Assembly (NCBI RefSeq): GCF_001592825.1 | Contig: NZ_LTZG01000032.1 | Location: 186,001 to 250,000, forward strand | Reading direction: 5' to 3' | From: Planococcus maritimus | GTDB lineage: Bacteria > Bacillota > Bacilli > Bacillales_A > Planococcaceae | Length of the DNA: 64,000 nt | Shown here: positions 34,923-44,254 of the stretch, one piece after another | How the letters are laid out: each line of letters begins with the position of its first letter | Numbering within the stretch: the first letter of the stretch is position 1 | Program-made: the position numbers and the translations under genes | The notes under the pieces: generated by a model | Databases searched by the model: none | The model's input: the letters and a program-made list of their open reading frames with translations, nothing else | What the model was told of the DNA's origin: nothing

Positions 34923-35684
34923 TCATCGTTTCAAGTTCACGACTTCTTGTAGCAATTCATCTGAAGTGGTGATGGTCCGTGAATTTGCTTGGAAGCCGCG
35001 CTGGGCGATGATCATTTCCGTAAACTCTTCCGTAAGGTCAACGTTGGACATTTCGAGTAAGCCGGAGCCGATTTGGGAATTGATTGTTCCTGCATCTGAA
35101 ATATCGCCGTTTGCGATCGCTTCTTGGTTTCCTAGTTTATACATCGAACCGCCGACCTTTTCGAGGCTTGCCGGGTTGTCGATATCAAACATGCCGATTT
35201 GTATTGTCGGGCCGTTTTCTTGCTGGATATTGCCGAGGCGGTCGATGCTGAAATTGCTGCCTTGGTCGATTTGGATCGGGTTTCCTGCTGTATCAAGTAC
35301 GTTATAGCCTTGCGCGGTTATCAATAAGCCAGTTTCGTCCAAAGTGAAACTCCCAGCCCGCGTCAGGTATCGTTCGTTGGCATCTTCCGGCGATTGTACA
35401 ACGAAAAATCCATCGCCCATAATCGTCAAATCTGTTGCTACCCCAGTCGAAATCGCAGATCCTGGGCTGTGGTTGATATTGAGAGAAGCGGCGCTAGAGC
35501 CAAGACCGACCTGCATCGGGTTTGCCCCGCTTGTTGAGACCGTTTGGCTGAGTAAATCCTGAAACTGGATCGAGCTTTTCTTGAATCCGATCGTGTTGAC
35601 GTTGGAAATATTGTTCCCGATTACATCCAATTTCACCTGGAAGTTTTTCATGCCGGCTACCCCTGAGTACATAGAACGCAACAT
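34923..35684 (-). CDS. flgE: Flagellar hook protein (FlgE, FlgG-like)
   Basis: 253 aa, close to the 264-aa hook protein of B. subtilis, which was earlier named FlgG. The N-terminal rod-type motif GNNISNVNTIGFKKS and the C-terminal VDLTEEFTEMIIAQRGFQAN are those that form the coiled-coil D0 domain. It polymerises on the rod after FlgD capping, with length set by FliK. Gene order fliK-flgD-flgE-flbD is as expected. Confidence 0.9.
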   Translation of the reverse strand: MLRSMYSGVAGMKNFQVKLDVIGNNISNVNTIGFKKSSIQFQDLLSQTVSTSGANPMQVGLGSSAASLNINHSPGSAISTGVATDLTIMGDGFFVVQSPEDANERYLTRAGSFTLDETGLLITAQGYNVLDTAGNPIQIDQGSNFSIDRLGNIQQENGPTIQIGMFDIDNPASLEKVGGSMYKLGNQEAIANGDISDAGTINSQIGSGLLEMSNVDLTEEFTEMIIAQRGFQANSRTITTSDELLQEVVNLKR

Positions 35685-35715
35685 TTGTCATTTCCCCTTT
35701 CAGCTGGCTGCAAGT

Positions 35716-36180
35716 TTAAGCTTGCTCGGCCGCCTGTTCGTTTTGATTGTCGTTTTGTTGTTCGATCCGTTCAATGGCCGATAGCGGGATTTTGGTTTCC
35801 CCGTCTTTCAGCTCGACCATGACTTCACCATTTTTCATCGTCACGGCTTGGACAATGCCGGTGCCGCTTTCGCCATTCGCCGACCAGCTGATTTCCGTCC
35901 CGAGTAAATGGGCGGAACCTGCAAGTGATGCGTTACCGCCTTCTCCGGCGTATCCTCTCATCGTCTTATTCAATTGCGTCAATTGCTCGAGGCTGCTGAA
36001 CTGCGCCATCTGCCCGATAAACTCTGCATCTTTCTGTGGTTCCATCGGATCCTGGTATTTCAACTGCGCGATGAGGATTTTCAGGAAAGCGTCTTGCCCG
36101 AGAGCATCCGGCTTTGTTTTTTCTGTTGTTGCCGCCGGTTGATTTGCCGCCGTCGTTGTCCCTGTTGCTGCGATATTCAT
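35716..36180 (-). CDS. flgD: Hook assembly scaffold protein FlgD
   Basis: 154 aa. The N-terminal export region leads into [20 protein letters not shown], the FlgD fingerprint, and [18 protein letters not shown]. It caps the growing hook. Shorter than enteric FlgD because the C-terminal Ig-like part is absent, as usual in Bacillus. AAAAGGGAG precedes the start. Confidence 0.94.
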   Translation of the reverse strand: MNIAATGTTTAANQPAATTEKTKPDALGQDAFLKILIAQLKYQDPMEPQKDAEFIGQMAQFSSLEQLTQLNKTMRGYAGEGGNASLAGSAHLLGTEISWSANGESGTGIVQAVTMKNGEVMVELKDGETKIPLSAIERIEQQNDNQNEQAAEQA

Positions 36181-36198
36181 TCAAGCACTCCCTTTTGT

Positions 36199-37470
36199 TT
36201 AAACGCTATAATCCACTTGGCCATTGGCTGATGCGGTTTCACGCTCGCGCTGTTGCGGTATATCGGCATCGTCCGACACAGCTTCACCGCCGTTTCCGCT
36301 GCCTTGGCTAGCAGTGTGTTTAGGTGCATTGGAGAAAGGCGGTTGCTGCTGTTCGCGCTGTTGGAATTCCGGTGAACCGCTGTCTTCCCGCACTTCCAAG
36401 CGATCGATGTCCACGCCTTGTTGAGACAGCGATAGGCGCAATTGATTTAATTGAAGCTCGACCGCTTCTTTTGCTGCCCCGTGGCTTGCAATGATTTGCG
36501 CACTGACTTTTCCGCTTGCTGTACTGACCAAAATCTCTAAATGGCCGAGATGCTCAGGGAAAATATTGATGCGTAAGCGCGTTTCATTTCCGCCAGCGGC
36601 AAGGCGAGCAGGAGAGCTGATCCATTCCGCGAGTGTTTCCGAAAGTTTTTGCACCGGCACTTGCCGCACTTGGACATCCGCCGGTTTTTGTTCAGCGAAT
36701 GCGGCCGGAAGCACCGCGGCTTGTACTTGTCCTTCTGTTTTCACGGGAGCTGCGGGTTGAACGGCCTCAGCTTCTGGAACCAATTCTTCCGCAGGCATCG
36801 CTTGCACATCAGGCGCTTGCTGCTCCACCGCGCGATCAACTGGAGCGCTTTCTTGTGTTAAGGCACGAAGCAAGAAAGCGGGCGTTTGCGCAAATGGCAG
36901 GCGCGTTTCTGGTTTAACAGGCATGAGCTCTTTTACTATTTGCACTTTTTCTGAAGAAGGCGTTTCTTCTGTCAACTGCGCAGCCAGTTCGATGAGCGGG
37001 CGCAAGGTTTCTTCCGGTGCCGCATCAGTTAGGTCCATTTCTTTTAGCGCGACCCCCGAAAATCCATCGGGCTGTGCGAATTCTTTAGCAGCTGTCATAA
37101 ACGATTTCAATTGTTTGACCAGTGCAGTCAATTCCGCCTGCATTTCTTCACCGGCACTGTAAGCTTCAATGGCCAGTTGTAGCTGTTCTCCGTTTGCATC
37201 GCCGAGCAATTGGAAGACTGCGTATTGCAAGGCTTGCTGTTCTTCGGTCAATTGCTCTGTCGGTGTAACCATCAATTGCCCGAACAGCGCCATCAGTTCT
37301 TCTTCAGGTAATTGTTCTGCGGCCGCTTCAAGTTCCAGCTGTTCTGTTGATCCCGCTGACAAGCCCATCAGCAATTGTTCAAATTGCCGTGCCGGATCGG
37401 CGGCCTTCGCCGCTTTCGCAGCAGTAGGAGCAGCGGTGCTTCCCATCAAGATAGAAGATAGGGCGTTCAC
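36199..37470 (-). CDS. fliK: Flagellar hook-length control protein FliK
   Basis: 423 aa. A long Glu/Gln/Ala-rich N-terminal ruler region and a compact C-terminal domain with RLRINIFPEHLGHLEILVS and LSLSQQGVDIDRLEV. FliK measures the hook and triggers FlhB to change specificity. The start GTG overlaps the fliJ stop (GTGA). Confidence 0.9.
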   Translation of the reverse strand: MNALSSILMGSTAAPTAAKAAKAADPARQFEQLLMGLSAGSTEQLELEAAAEQLPEEELMALFGQLMVTPTEQLTEEQQALQYAVFQLLGDANGEQLQLAIEAYSAGEEMQAELTALVKQLKSFMTAAKEFAQPDGFSGVALKEMDLTDAAPEETLRPLIELAAQLTEETPSSEKVQIVKELMPVKPETRLPFAQTPAFLLRALTQESAPVDRAVEQQAPDVQAMPAEELVPEAEAVQPAAPVKTEGQVQAAVLPAAFAEQKPADVQVRQVPVQKLSETLAEWISSPARLAAGGNETRLRINIFPEHLGHLEILVSTASGKVSAQIIASHGAAKEAVELQLNQLRLSLSQQGVDIDRLEVREDSGSPEFQQREQQQPPFSNAPKHTASQGSGNGGEAVSDDADIPQQRERETASANGQVDYSV

Positions 37471-37928
37471 TGGGCATCACCGGTTCTGCCGAGGCGATGG
37501 TAGCGGCTCCCTGCCAGGTCATCGAAAAAGCTCTGCTCTGCCGCTTGGTTCTCTTTTTGGTGGGCGGCATAATTTTGTTCTTTCAAATTGCCCCAGGTTT
37601 TCTCTTCGCGCGCTTTTGCTTTTAAGGCATCCTGGCTTTGAGAGACGTGTCGCTCGTGCGCCGCGACTTCACGGTTTGCCGCAGACGACTGCTCATACAA
37701 CTGATAGATATAGCCTTCGAGCATGCGCAGCTCAGAAATCGGAATGCCTTTTTGTTCTTTTGCTTTTTTCATTTCTTCAGCTTCCATGATCTTCGTTTGC
37801 AAGGCTTCGCTTTGCTCGCGGACGGCCTGCTCTTTTTTCAGCGCTTCCGCCATCTCGACTTGGGCTAGCTGCGTTTCGTTTTCTTTCAGTTCGAGAATTT
37901 TCTGGAATCGGAAATTGAATCGTGTCAC
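37467..37928 (-). CDS. fliJ: Flagellar export chaperone FliJ
   Basis: 153 aa, almost wholly a coiled coil, beginning FNFRFQKILELKENE as in other FliJ proteins. It links the FliI ATPase to FlhA and helps energise export. GTG start overlapping the fliI stop (GTGA); GGAGGTGC lies upstream. Confidence 0.92.
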   Translation of the reverse strand: MTRFNFRFQKILELKENETQLAQVEMAEALKKEQAVREQSEALQTKIMEAEEMKKAKEQKGIPISELRMLEGYIYQLYEQSSAANREVAAHERHVSQSQDALKAKAREEKTWGNLKEQNYAAHQKENQAAEQSFFDDLAGSRYHRLGRTGDAQ

Positions 37929-39250
37929 GTTTCAGCACCTCCAAATTGTCGTGCGAGCCGGTCGACGCTTTCCGTCAATTCGGCCTTCTCGTAAATATCC
38001 TGTTGCAAATATTCCCGGATTAACGGGTACGCGCGGATCGCTTCGTCAATTTCCTTATTGGCCCCACTCTTATAGGCCCCGATATTGATTAGGTCTTCCG
38101 CCGAATCATGCGCTGCGAGCAGGCGCTTGAGTTCGGTCGCTGCCTGCTGGTGGTCGCGCGTCGTCACTTCATTCATGATTCGGCTGACGCTGGCCATGAT
38201 ATTGATCGCCGGAAATTGGCCTTTTTGTGCCAATTTGCGGTCCAGCACGATATGGCCGTCCAAAATCCCGCGCACTGCATCGGCAATCGGTTCGTTCATA
38301 TCGTCGCCATCGACCAGCACTGTGTAGAAGGCGGTGATCGACCCTTTCGCCGAAGTGCCGGAACGTTCGAGCAAGCGCGGCAGCAAGGCAAAAACACTTG
38401 GCGTATAGCCTTTACTGGTCGGCGGTTCTCCGACTGCAAGTCCGACTTCGCGCTGCGCCATGGCAAAACGAGTGACCGAGTCCATCATCAGCATGACGTT
38501 TTTGCCCTGGTCGCGGAAATACTCCGCAATCGCCGTCGCCGTCAGCGCTCCTTTAATGCGCTGCATCGGTGTCTGGTCGGAAGTTGCGGCGACGACGACC
38601 GAGTTTTTCAAGCCCTCTGGCCCGAGATCGCGCTCGATGAAATCTCGCACTTCCCGGCCCCGCTCGCCGATCAAGGCGATGACGTTAACGTCGGCTTCGG
38701 TGTTGCGGGCGATCATGCCCATGAGCGTACTTTTGCCGACGCCGCTTCCTGCGAATACGCCGATGCGCTGGCCTTGCCCGACTGTCAGCAAGCCGTCAAT
38801 CGCGCGGACGCCGACTTCTAGAGGCTTATCGATGCGCGGCCGCTTGAGCGGGTTCGGCGGCGTATTGGTCGTGGAATATTTCTTCAAGCCTTTTGGCAAT
38901 TTATTGTCATCGAGCGGTTTTCCGGTGCCGTCCAGGATTTTTCCGAGGATCGCCGGGCCGACGCGAATTTGCAACGGCACACCTGTCGCAACGACGAGAC
39001 AGCCTGGTCCCACTTGCGCGAGGTCGCTTAGCGGCATGAGCATGATTTTATTTTCCTTAAAACCGACCACTTCCGCTTCAATCGGCGGGTCAAAACGGCT
39101 TGGGTACAATAAGCACAACTCGCCAAGCTTGGCGTTCGGCCCTTGCGCTTCTATGGTCAAGCCGATGACTTGGACGACTTTGCCGTGTTTTTTCACCGGT
39201 TCGATTTCTTCTAGAAGCGTTAAGTATTCGCTATCTTCCAGCTTCGTCAT
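37925..39250 (-). CDS. fliI: Flagellum-specific ATPase FliI
   Basis: 441 aa. F1-ATPase beta-like core with Walker A AGSGVGKST (residues 167-175), GERGREVRDFI and LMMDSVTRFAMAQRE. It powers substrate unloading at the export apparatus. ATG 39250 with GAGGAGAAGG upstream is preferred over a frame start at 39265; it lies inside the 3' end of fliH. Confidence 0.96.
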   Translation of the reverse strand: MTKLEDSEYLTLLEEIEPVKKHGKVVQVIGLTIEAQGPNAKLGELCLLYPSRFDPPIEAEVVGFKENKIMLMPLSDLAQVGPGCLVVATGVPLQIRVGPAILGKILDGTGKPLDDNKLPKGLKKYSTTNTPPNPLKRPRIDKPLEVGVRAIDGLLTVGQGQRIGVFAGSGVGKSTLMGMIARNTEADVNVIALIGERGREVRDFIERDLGPEGLKNSVVVAATSDQTPMQRIKGALTATAIAEYFRDQGKNVMLMMDSVTRFAMAQREVGLAVGEPPTSKGYTPSVFALLPRLLERSGTSAKGSITAFYTVLVDGDDMNEPIADAVRGILDGHIVLDRKLAQKGQFPAINIMASVSRIMNEVTTRDHQQAATELKRLLAAHDSAEDLINIGAYKSGANKEIDEAIRAYPLIREYLQQDIYEKAELTESVDRLARQFGGAET

Positions 39251-40019
39251 TGGCCTTCTCCTCACAATAAAGAAGCAATTGTTTTTTGATCTCGCTCAAT
39301 TGGCTATCCAACGTCGCATCGTACGATCCGCTTTTCGTGTAGATCGTACAGCCTGAAGGCGCTTGGTTCGCCACCGGCATCAATTTTAGCTCGGCGCCTG
39401 CCCGGATATAGCTTTTCAGCTCATCTTCAAATGGCAAAACAGCCGGATAATCTTCGAGTGCCACATGGATTACCACTTCTTCTGAATCGTCCGCTTGCCG
39501 GAGAGCATGTTGGATGATCGACAAAAGCTGGGCATCGTCTTGTTTGAGTTCATTGCGGATGATTTTGCGCGCAATTTCTGTGCTGAGCGACAGCAAGAAT
39601 GGCTCTGCTTCGCGGATGATGCGTTTTTGCTCTTCGTACGCTCCCGCAATCAAGCTTTCCATCAATTCGCGCTGTTCGCGAAAATCCGCTTCGGCTTGTG
39701 CGAGTCCTTGCGTGAAGCCTTCTTGAAACCCTTCTGTTGCTGCGGCTTGTGCTTGTTCCTGGGCTTCTGCCGCCGCTAGTAGCTGCTGTTCTTCCCGCCA
39801 AGCGGCCATTTCTGCATGCGCTTGCTGTTGCTCTTCGGCCAATTGCTGCCGTAAAGTGTCGAGCTGCTGTTCAAGCGTCGCAACCTCATCTTTCAAGCGA
39901 ACGCCGTATTGCTCGATGTCTCCATCCGCTTGGCTGGTGAATTGCCTGCGCGTCTCCACTTTGCGCAATTGGATGATTTTCGTGCCGCTTTGTTCCGTGC
40001 TGCGGATGATGTTAGACAA
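39231..40019 (-). CDS. fliH: Flagellar export regulator FliH
   Basis: 262 aa. A long Gln/Glu/Ala-rich coiled coil in the first 130 residues containing glycine-spaced repeats (GFQEGFTQGLAQAE), then a V-ATPase E-subunit-like C-terminal domain. It inhibits and anchors FliI. TTG start overlapping the fliG end by 8 bases. Confidence 0.92.
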   Translation of the reverse strand: MSNIIRSTEQSGTKIIQLRKVETRRQFTSQADGDIEQYGVRLKDEVATLEQQLDTLRQQLAEEQQQAHAEMAAWREEQQLLAAAEAQEQAQAAATEGFQEGFTQGLAQAEADFREQRELMESLIAGAYEEQKRIIREAEPFLLSLSTEIARKIIRNELKQDDAQLLSIIQHALRQADDSEEVVIHVALEDYPAVLPFEDELKSYIRAGAELKLMPVANQAPSGCTIYTKSGSYDATLDSQLSEIKKQLLLYCEEKANDEAGR

Positions 40020-41028
40020 TCAGTTCATCTCCCTCTTCACGTGAGACGGTGATTTCCCCTTCTTCTTCCAGTTTGCGGATCAAGGCCACGATTTCGGTCT
40101 GGGCATTTTCTACGTCTTTTAATTTGACAGGCCCCATGACGTCGATTTCTTCACGGATCATTTCCGAACGCCTTGTCGACATATTTCGGAAAATGCTTTC
40201 TTTTACTTCATCACTGGCCGCTTTTAACGCAAAACTCAAGTCCAAGTCGCTCACCTCGCGAATGACTCGTTGAATCGAACGGACGTCCAATTTGACGATG
40301 TCTTCGAAAACAAACATAAGCTTCTTGATTTCAGCGACAAGGTCCGGACTGCCGGTTTCAAGTTCAGACAAGATGGCTTTTTCGGTGCTTCGGTCCACTT
40401 GGTTAAGCACGCGGACAATCGCTTCCACGCCGCCGGTTGCCGCATAATCCTGTGCGCCGTTTACAGAAGAAAGCTTGCGTTCTAGCACTTGCTCGACTTG
40501 CTGGATGACATCAGGCGATGTGCTTTCCATCAAGGCGATGCGCTTCGCCACTTCCGCCCGCTGCTCGACAGGCAGCTGCGACAGGATCGCAGAAGATTGC
40601 TTCGGATCCAAATACGACAACACCAACGCGATCGTCTGGGGCTGTTCGCTTTGCAGCACCGTCACAATGCGTGCTGGGTCGAGGCGCCTTGCAAAATTGA
40701 ACGGCTTGACTTGAAGGCGATTCGACAGCCGGCCAATTGTATCGATGGCCTTTTCTTTGCCGAGCGCTTTTTCAAGCACTTCCCGCGCATAGCTGAGCCC
40801 GCCTTCGTTCATATAATCCTGAGCCAGCACCATTTCATAAAATTCGTTGATGACCCGTTCCGATTGGCTGTTTTTCAATTGGCGCACATTGGAAATTTCC
40901 ATCGTCAATTGATCGATTTCCTTTTCAGACAGGCGCTTGAACACTTCCACTGACACATCCGGCCCCATGCCCACAAGCAATACGGCCACTTTTTGGATGC
41001 CCGTCAATTCTTTTATCCGTTCTACCAT
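40012..41028 (-). CDS. fliG: Flagellar motor switch protein FliG
   Basis: 338 aa, three armadillo-type domains. The C-terminal torque helix (FEDIVKLDVRSIQRVIREV) carries the charged residues that contact MotA, and MGPVKLKDVENAQ follows. Complete and of ordinary length, so torque generation is expected to be normal. Confidence 0.95.
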   Translation of the reverse strand: MVERIKELTGIQKVAVLLVGMGPDVSVEVFKRLSEKEIDQLTMEISNVRQLKNSQSERVINEFYEMVLAQDYMNEGGLSYAREVLEKALGKEKAIDTIGRLSNRLQVKPFNFARRLDPARIVTVLQSEQPQTIALVLSYLDPKQSSAILSQLPVEQRAEVAKRIALMESTSPDVIQQVEQVLERKLSSVNGAQDYAATGGVEAIVRVLNQVDRSTEKAILSELETGSPDLVAEIKKLMFVFEDIVKLDVRSIQRVIREVSDLDLSFALKAASDEVKESIFRNMSTRRSEMIREEIDVMGPVKLKDVENAQTEIVALIRKLEEEGEITVSREEGDELIV

Positions 41029-41039
41029 TCAGTTCTCTC

Positions 41040-42680
41040 CTAATCATCCGCCATCCACGAGCGCAGTAAATTCGTAAAGTCGTCCGGGCGTCCCTTGGCA
41101 AGCTTCTCGATCGTTTTGCGTTTCGGATTCGTTCGATTATTAAACTCGGACAAATCCACTTCACCTTCTTGCGTGCTTGCTGCTGGTTGCATTTTCGCTG
41201 CCGCTCGCTCGAAATAATCCATCTCCAGTTCCGCTTCCAATTCTGCTTGTTGCTTTTTGCGTCTTTTCACGACGAATAAGATAATGCCCGTCAACAATAG
41301 GATGCCAACACCTGCTGCCACATACCATAGAAGCGGGATGCCTGTCCAAAGGGTCACGACCGGCTCTTCTTCCGCCAGTTCGGGACGTCCTTGGAATTCC
41401 GTCGCAAAGATCGAAATTCGGTCATCGAGTTCTGCTGGAGTCGGCTGGAATTCGTTCATGCTGAGCGACGCGCTAACAGTATTTGCTAATAAGGTACGGA
41501 TATCCGTCATATTCTGTTCGGTTAATGTTGCCGGATTATCCGGCACGGGCGGTTCGACGCCGACATTGATCGTAATGTCATCAATGACATAAGGGCTCAT
41601 TTCGATCTGTCGGCTGATGCGATTGACTTCGCGGTTGATGCGCTCTTCGGTACGTTCAGATTCACTTGTGCCGCTGCCATCCGCTGATGGATAGTTGGCA
41701 ATATCCGTCTCTCCGGTACCGGCATCGTCTGCCAAGGCTTGGCCTTCGCTTGCGTAAGTCTCGACGATCCGCTCAACGCTGATGTCGATGCCTTCTCCGG
41801 TTTCGAGATCGACCGGTTCCACCAATTGCTCTTCGCGTTTTTCTTTCGTGAAATCAATATTCGCCATAACGGACACGACGACTTTGTCTTGCCCGAGCAA
41901 TAACCCAAGCATTTGTTGCAATTCGCGCTGAATATCCTGTTCGATGCCTTGCTGGATTTCGCGGTTTTGCTGATACATTGTCAAATTGGTATCCGGTGCT
42001 CCGGTATCCTGCAATTCAAACACTTGGCCGTTTTGGTCCATGATGACGATTTGCTCCATCGGTAAATTCGGCACCGATTTGCTGACCAAATGATACAAGC
42101 CATTGATTTGCTTCTGGTCTAGATTTAAGGTGCCGTCGCCTTTGACGACAATCGAGGCTGTCGACACTTGCTCTTCATCGGTCAACCAGACGTTTTCTTT
42201 CGGCAAGGTAATCATGACGTTGGCATCTGTCACACCCGCAATTTGCTTGACCAAATACGCTAATTCATTTTGCATGGCATCGCGTTCGACGACATCAAAA
42301 TGGCGGTCGGTCATGCCGAGGCCCATGTTTTCACTGAAGATGCCGTACGTGACATTGCCGTTTTTCGGCAAGCCTTCAGCCGCTAAGCTGACTTTCAGCC
42401 CGGCGACTTGTTCATCCGGCACGGAAATCGTGGACCCGTCTGTCGACACTTCGACCGGGATGCCTTGGCTCTCGATGGCTGCTTTGATTTCGCCCGCTTC
42501 TGCCGGATCCAAATTGGCATAAAGCGGCGACATATTCGATTGGCTATTGAAGAAAACAAAAAGCCCTAGAGCAAGTAAAGTGATGAAAAAGGACGCGGCC
42601 ATTAGCCATTTGGTCGCTTTCGATAAACTGCCCCAGGAGTCTTTTGTTTTGGTTTTATACGTTTCGAACTTTTCTTTCAT
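41040..42680 (-). CDS. fliF: Flagellar MS-ring protein FliF
   Basis: 546 aa. Two membrane helices (about 28-48 and 443-463) flank the large extracytoplasmic ring-building domains, with NVMITLPKENVWLTDEEQ as a family block. The C-terminal tail binds FliG. ATG 42680 with AAGGTGTG eight bases before it is used instead of a GTG at 42689. Confidence 0.94.
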   Translation of the reverse strand: MKEKFETYKTKTKDSWGSLSKATKWLMAASFFITLLALGLFVFFNSQSNMSPLYANLDPAEAGEIKAAIESQGIPVEVSTDGSTISVPDEQVAGLKVSLAAEGLPKNGNVTYGIFSENMGLGMTDRHFDVVERDAMQNELAYLVKQIAGVTDANVMITLPKENVWLTDEEQVSTASIVVKGDGTLNLDQKQINGLYHLVSKSVPNLPMEQIVIMDQNGQVFELQDTGAPDTNLTMYQQNREIQQGIEQDIQRELQQMLGLLLGQDKVVVSVMANIDFTKEKREEQLVEPVDLETGEGIDISVERIVETYASEGQALADDAGTGETDIANYPSADGSGTSESERTEERINREVNRISRQIEMSPYVIDDITINVGVEPPVPDNPATLTEQNMTDIRTLLANTVSASLSMNEFQPTPAELDDRISIFATEFQGRPELAEEEPVVTLWTGIPLLWYVAAGVGILLLTGIILFVVKRRKKQQAELEAELEMDYFERAAAKMQPAASTQEGEVDLSEFNNRTNPKRKTIEKLAKGRPDDFTNLLRSWMADD

Positions 42681-42702
42681 TGACCGCACACCTTAGTCTT
42701 TT

Positions 42703-42999
42703 TCATACTTGCATTCTCATGACTTCTTGATACGCTTCTACCACTTTATTGCGCACTTGCATCGTCATCTGCAGGGACAAACTTGCTTTTTGCGAAGCGA
42801 TCATCACTTCGTGGACATCTTGTACTTCGCCCGTCAGCAATTGATCGGTCTTTTTATCGGATACGTTTTGCGCATTGCTCACTTCTTTTAATGCATTTTT
42901 AAAGACATCGCCGAAGCCTGTCGCTTGCGATTCTGGCTGTAATTTTTCCATGAATTGATTTTGCAGAAACGGCGTCTGCAGCTGTCCAATTTTCTCCAT
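42703..42999 (-). CDS. fliE: Flagellar hook-basal body protein FliE
   Basis: 98 aa, helical. FGDVFKNALKEVSNAQ and VMIASQKASLSLQMTMQVRN are the diagnostic blocks. FliE joins the MS ring to the rod. Order flgB-flgC-fliE-fliF is as in B. subtilis. Confidence 0.94.
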   Translation of the reverse strand: MEKIGQLQTPFLQNQFMEKLQPESQATGFGDVFKNALKEVSNAQNVSDKKTDQLLTGEVQDVHEVMIASQKASLSLQMTMQVRNKVVEAYQEVMRMQV

Positions 43000-43024
43000 G
43001 CTGCCCCTCCTAAACTAAACTTCG

Positions 43025-43474
43025 TTATTTCCCGATTTCGAGTGCTTTCATGAACATGCTTTTCGACGCGTTCATCGCTGTCACGTTCGCTTCATACGAA
43101 CGGGTGGCAGACATCAAATCGACCATTTCTTGAATGGGATCGACGTTCGATGTCCGGACATACCCTTCAGCATCCGCATCCGGGTGCTCCGGGTTGTAAG
43201 TCACTGGAAAAGGTGTCTGGTCTTCACGAATCGCGCTCGCTTTAACTCCGCCGCCCGCGTTTTGCCCCATGGCAGAGCTCAACTGTTTGGCAAAAGGCGA
43301 AGCATCAGCCGTCGACAACTCAACTGTTTTGCGACGATAAGGCACCCATTCCCCATCCACTAACTCGGCACGGTTCGTATTGGCATTTGCGATATTTGAA
43401 GAAACGACATCCATCCGCAAGCGGTTAGCCGTAAGCCCCGTTGCGCTAATATTCAGACCGCTAAATAAAGACAT
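43025..43474 (-). CDS. flgC: Flagellar rod protein FlgC
   Basis: 149 aa. FSGLNISATGLTANRLRMDV and SSNIANANTNR form the N-terminal rod motif; the C-terminus reads NPIQEMVDLMSATRSYEAN-like (here DPIQEMVDLM). Proximal rod component, second gene of the fla operon. Confidence 0.95.
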   Translation of the reverse strand: MSLFSGLNISATGLTANRLRMDVVSSNIANANTNRAELVDGEWVPYRRKTVELSTADASPFAKQLSSAMGQNAGGGVKASAIREDQTPFPVTYNPEHPDADAEGYVRTSNVDPIQEMVDLMSATRSYEANVTAMNASKSMFMKALEIGK

Positions 43475-43479
43475 TCCCC

Positions 43480-43872
43480 TTATCTCCCTCCGTTGATGAC
43501 CGAACTCAGGCTACTGAATTTGCCGTTGATCCGCTCGGTAACGGCGTTGTACCATAATTGGTTTTTCGCCAGTTCCGCCATTTCAAAATCCATATCTACG
43601 TTATTGCCATTAGGCGTCATTACCGTATTGTGATTGACCGTCACCGGCGAAGCTCCTTGCCCGCTCTGGAATTCCAGATGGCGTGCATCAGTGCGGTAAC
43701 TCTTCACTCTTGAAGCGCTTGCCTGTTCCATCACTTGCTGAAAGTTCACTTGCTTGCTTTTGTAATTGGCCGTATCGACATTGGCGATATTATCGGCATG
43801 GACACGCTGTTTTAATGTCGCTGTCGACAAAGCCTGCTCCATTCTTTGAATGCTGGATGGAAATAAATTCAT
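43480..43872 (-). CDS. flgB: Flagellar rod protein FlgB, first gene of the fla operon
   Basis: 130 aa. ATLKQRVHADNIANVDTANY is the rod-type N-terminal motif; the C-terminus is a typical D0 helix (ELAKNQLWYNAVTERIN). GGGGGTTAC lies just before the ATG. The 382-bp region upstream holds a c-di-GMP-I riboswitch, a terminator and the operon promoter, shared back-to-back with flhO. Confidence 0.95.
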   Translation of the reverse strand: MNLFPSSIQRMEQALSTATLKQRVHADNIANVDTANYKSKQVNFQQVMEQASASRVKSYRTDARHLEFQSGQGASPVTVNHNTVMTPNGNNVDMDFEMAELAKNQLWYNAVTERINGKFSSLSSVINGGR

Positions 43873-43901
43873 CGCGTAACCCCCTGTTTATGAATTTGCC
43901 C

Positions 43902-43934
43902 AAATAAAAAATCCACTGAAAAACAGGCGGATTT
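43902..43934 (-). terminator. Riboswitch-controlled terminator in the flgB leader
   Basis: On the minus strand AAATCCGC (43927-43934) and GTGGATTT (43909-43916) form an 8-bp stem with a 10-nt loop followed by TTTTATTT. It lies between the c-di-GMP aptamer and the flgB start, the normal place for an expression platform. Confidence 0.82.
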
Positions 43935-43944
43935 GAGTCAAATC

Positions 43945-44050
43945 TACCATCTTTCGGCAGCCCGGCGGTCCTGTGTCTGGGACAGTTAGATCCGTAGCTT
44001 TGCGTCCTCAACTTTCGTATAAGTTTGCTATTTTCGTCATGATATGGGTA
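43945..44050 (-). promoter_or_regulatory. c-di-GMP-I (GEMM-I) riboswitch in the fla operon leader
   Basis: Reading on the minus strand, the conserved pieces occur in order: TAGCAAAC (44023-44030), a stem capped by a GAAA tetraloop (44011-44020), GACGCAAAGC-TA-CGG (43992-44006), a CTAA tetraloop receptor, then GCCGGGCTGCCG (about 43956-43967). P1 can form between TACCCAT (44044-44050) and ATGGTA (43945-43950) with one bulge. These match the GEMM-I consensus, including the GCAAAC and ACGCAAAGC joins that bind c-di-GMP. A terminator follows, so c-di-GMP probably stops transcription of the operon, as in the Clostridioides difficile flgB leader. Confidence 0.9.
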
Positions 44051-44104
44051 TATTTTTCTGTAAACTCGTCTTTTAGAATCATTTTGAACGACTATTACTC
44101 CGGT

Positions 44105-44133
44105 ATAGTATCATGCTTTATTTATTTTGGCTA
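44105..44133 (-). promoter_or_regulatory. Probable sigma-A promoter of the fla operon
   Basis: On the minus strand TAGCCA (44128-44133) and TACTAT (44105-44110) are 17 bp apart and a TGA extended -10 precedes TACTAT. Transcription would begin near 44098, giving a leader of about 225 nt that contains the whole riboswitch. No sigma-D motif was found here. The sequence 44134-44254, upstream of flhO, is AT-rich with no clear element. Confidence 0.55.
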
Positions 44134-44254
44134 TTTTATTTTGTAAAAAAATTCTACTATTTTTTCCATTTAATCTGCAGTTTTCTGTTAAAATGAAAAT
44201 ACCAAATTAGGCTAATAGTTCTTTAGACTAGAAAAGGAAGGGTGACTAGGTAAT

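Noticed and set aside
44105-44133. Sigma-D promoter for the flgB operon
   Set aside because: TAAA is present upstream but the -10 reads TACCGGAG rather than GCCGATAT; a sigma-A type with extended -10 fits better.
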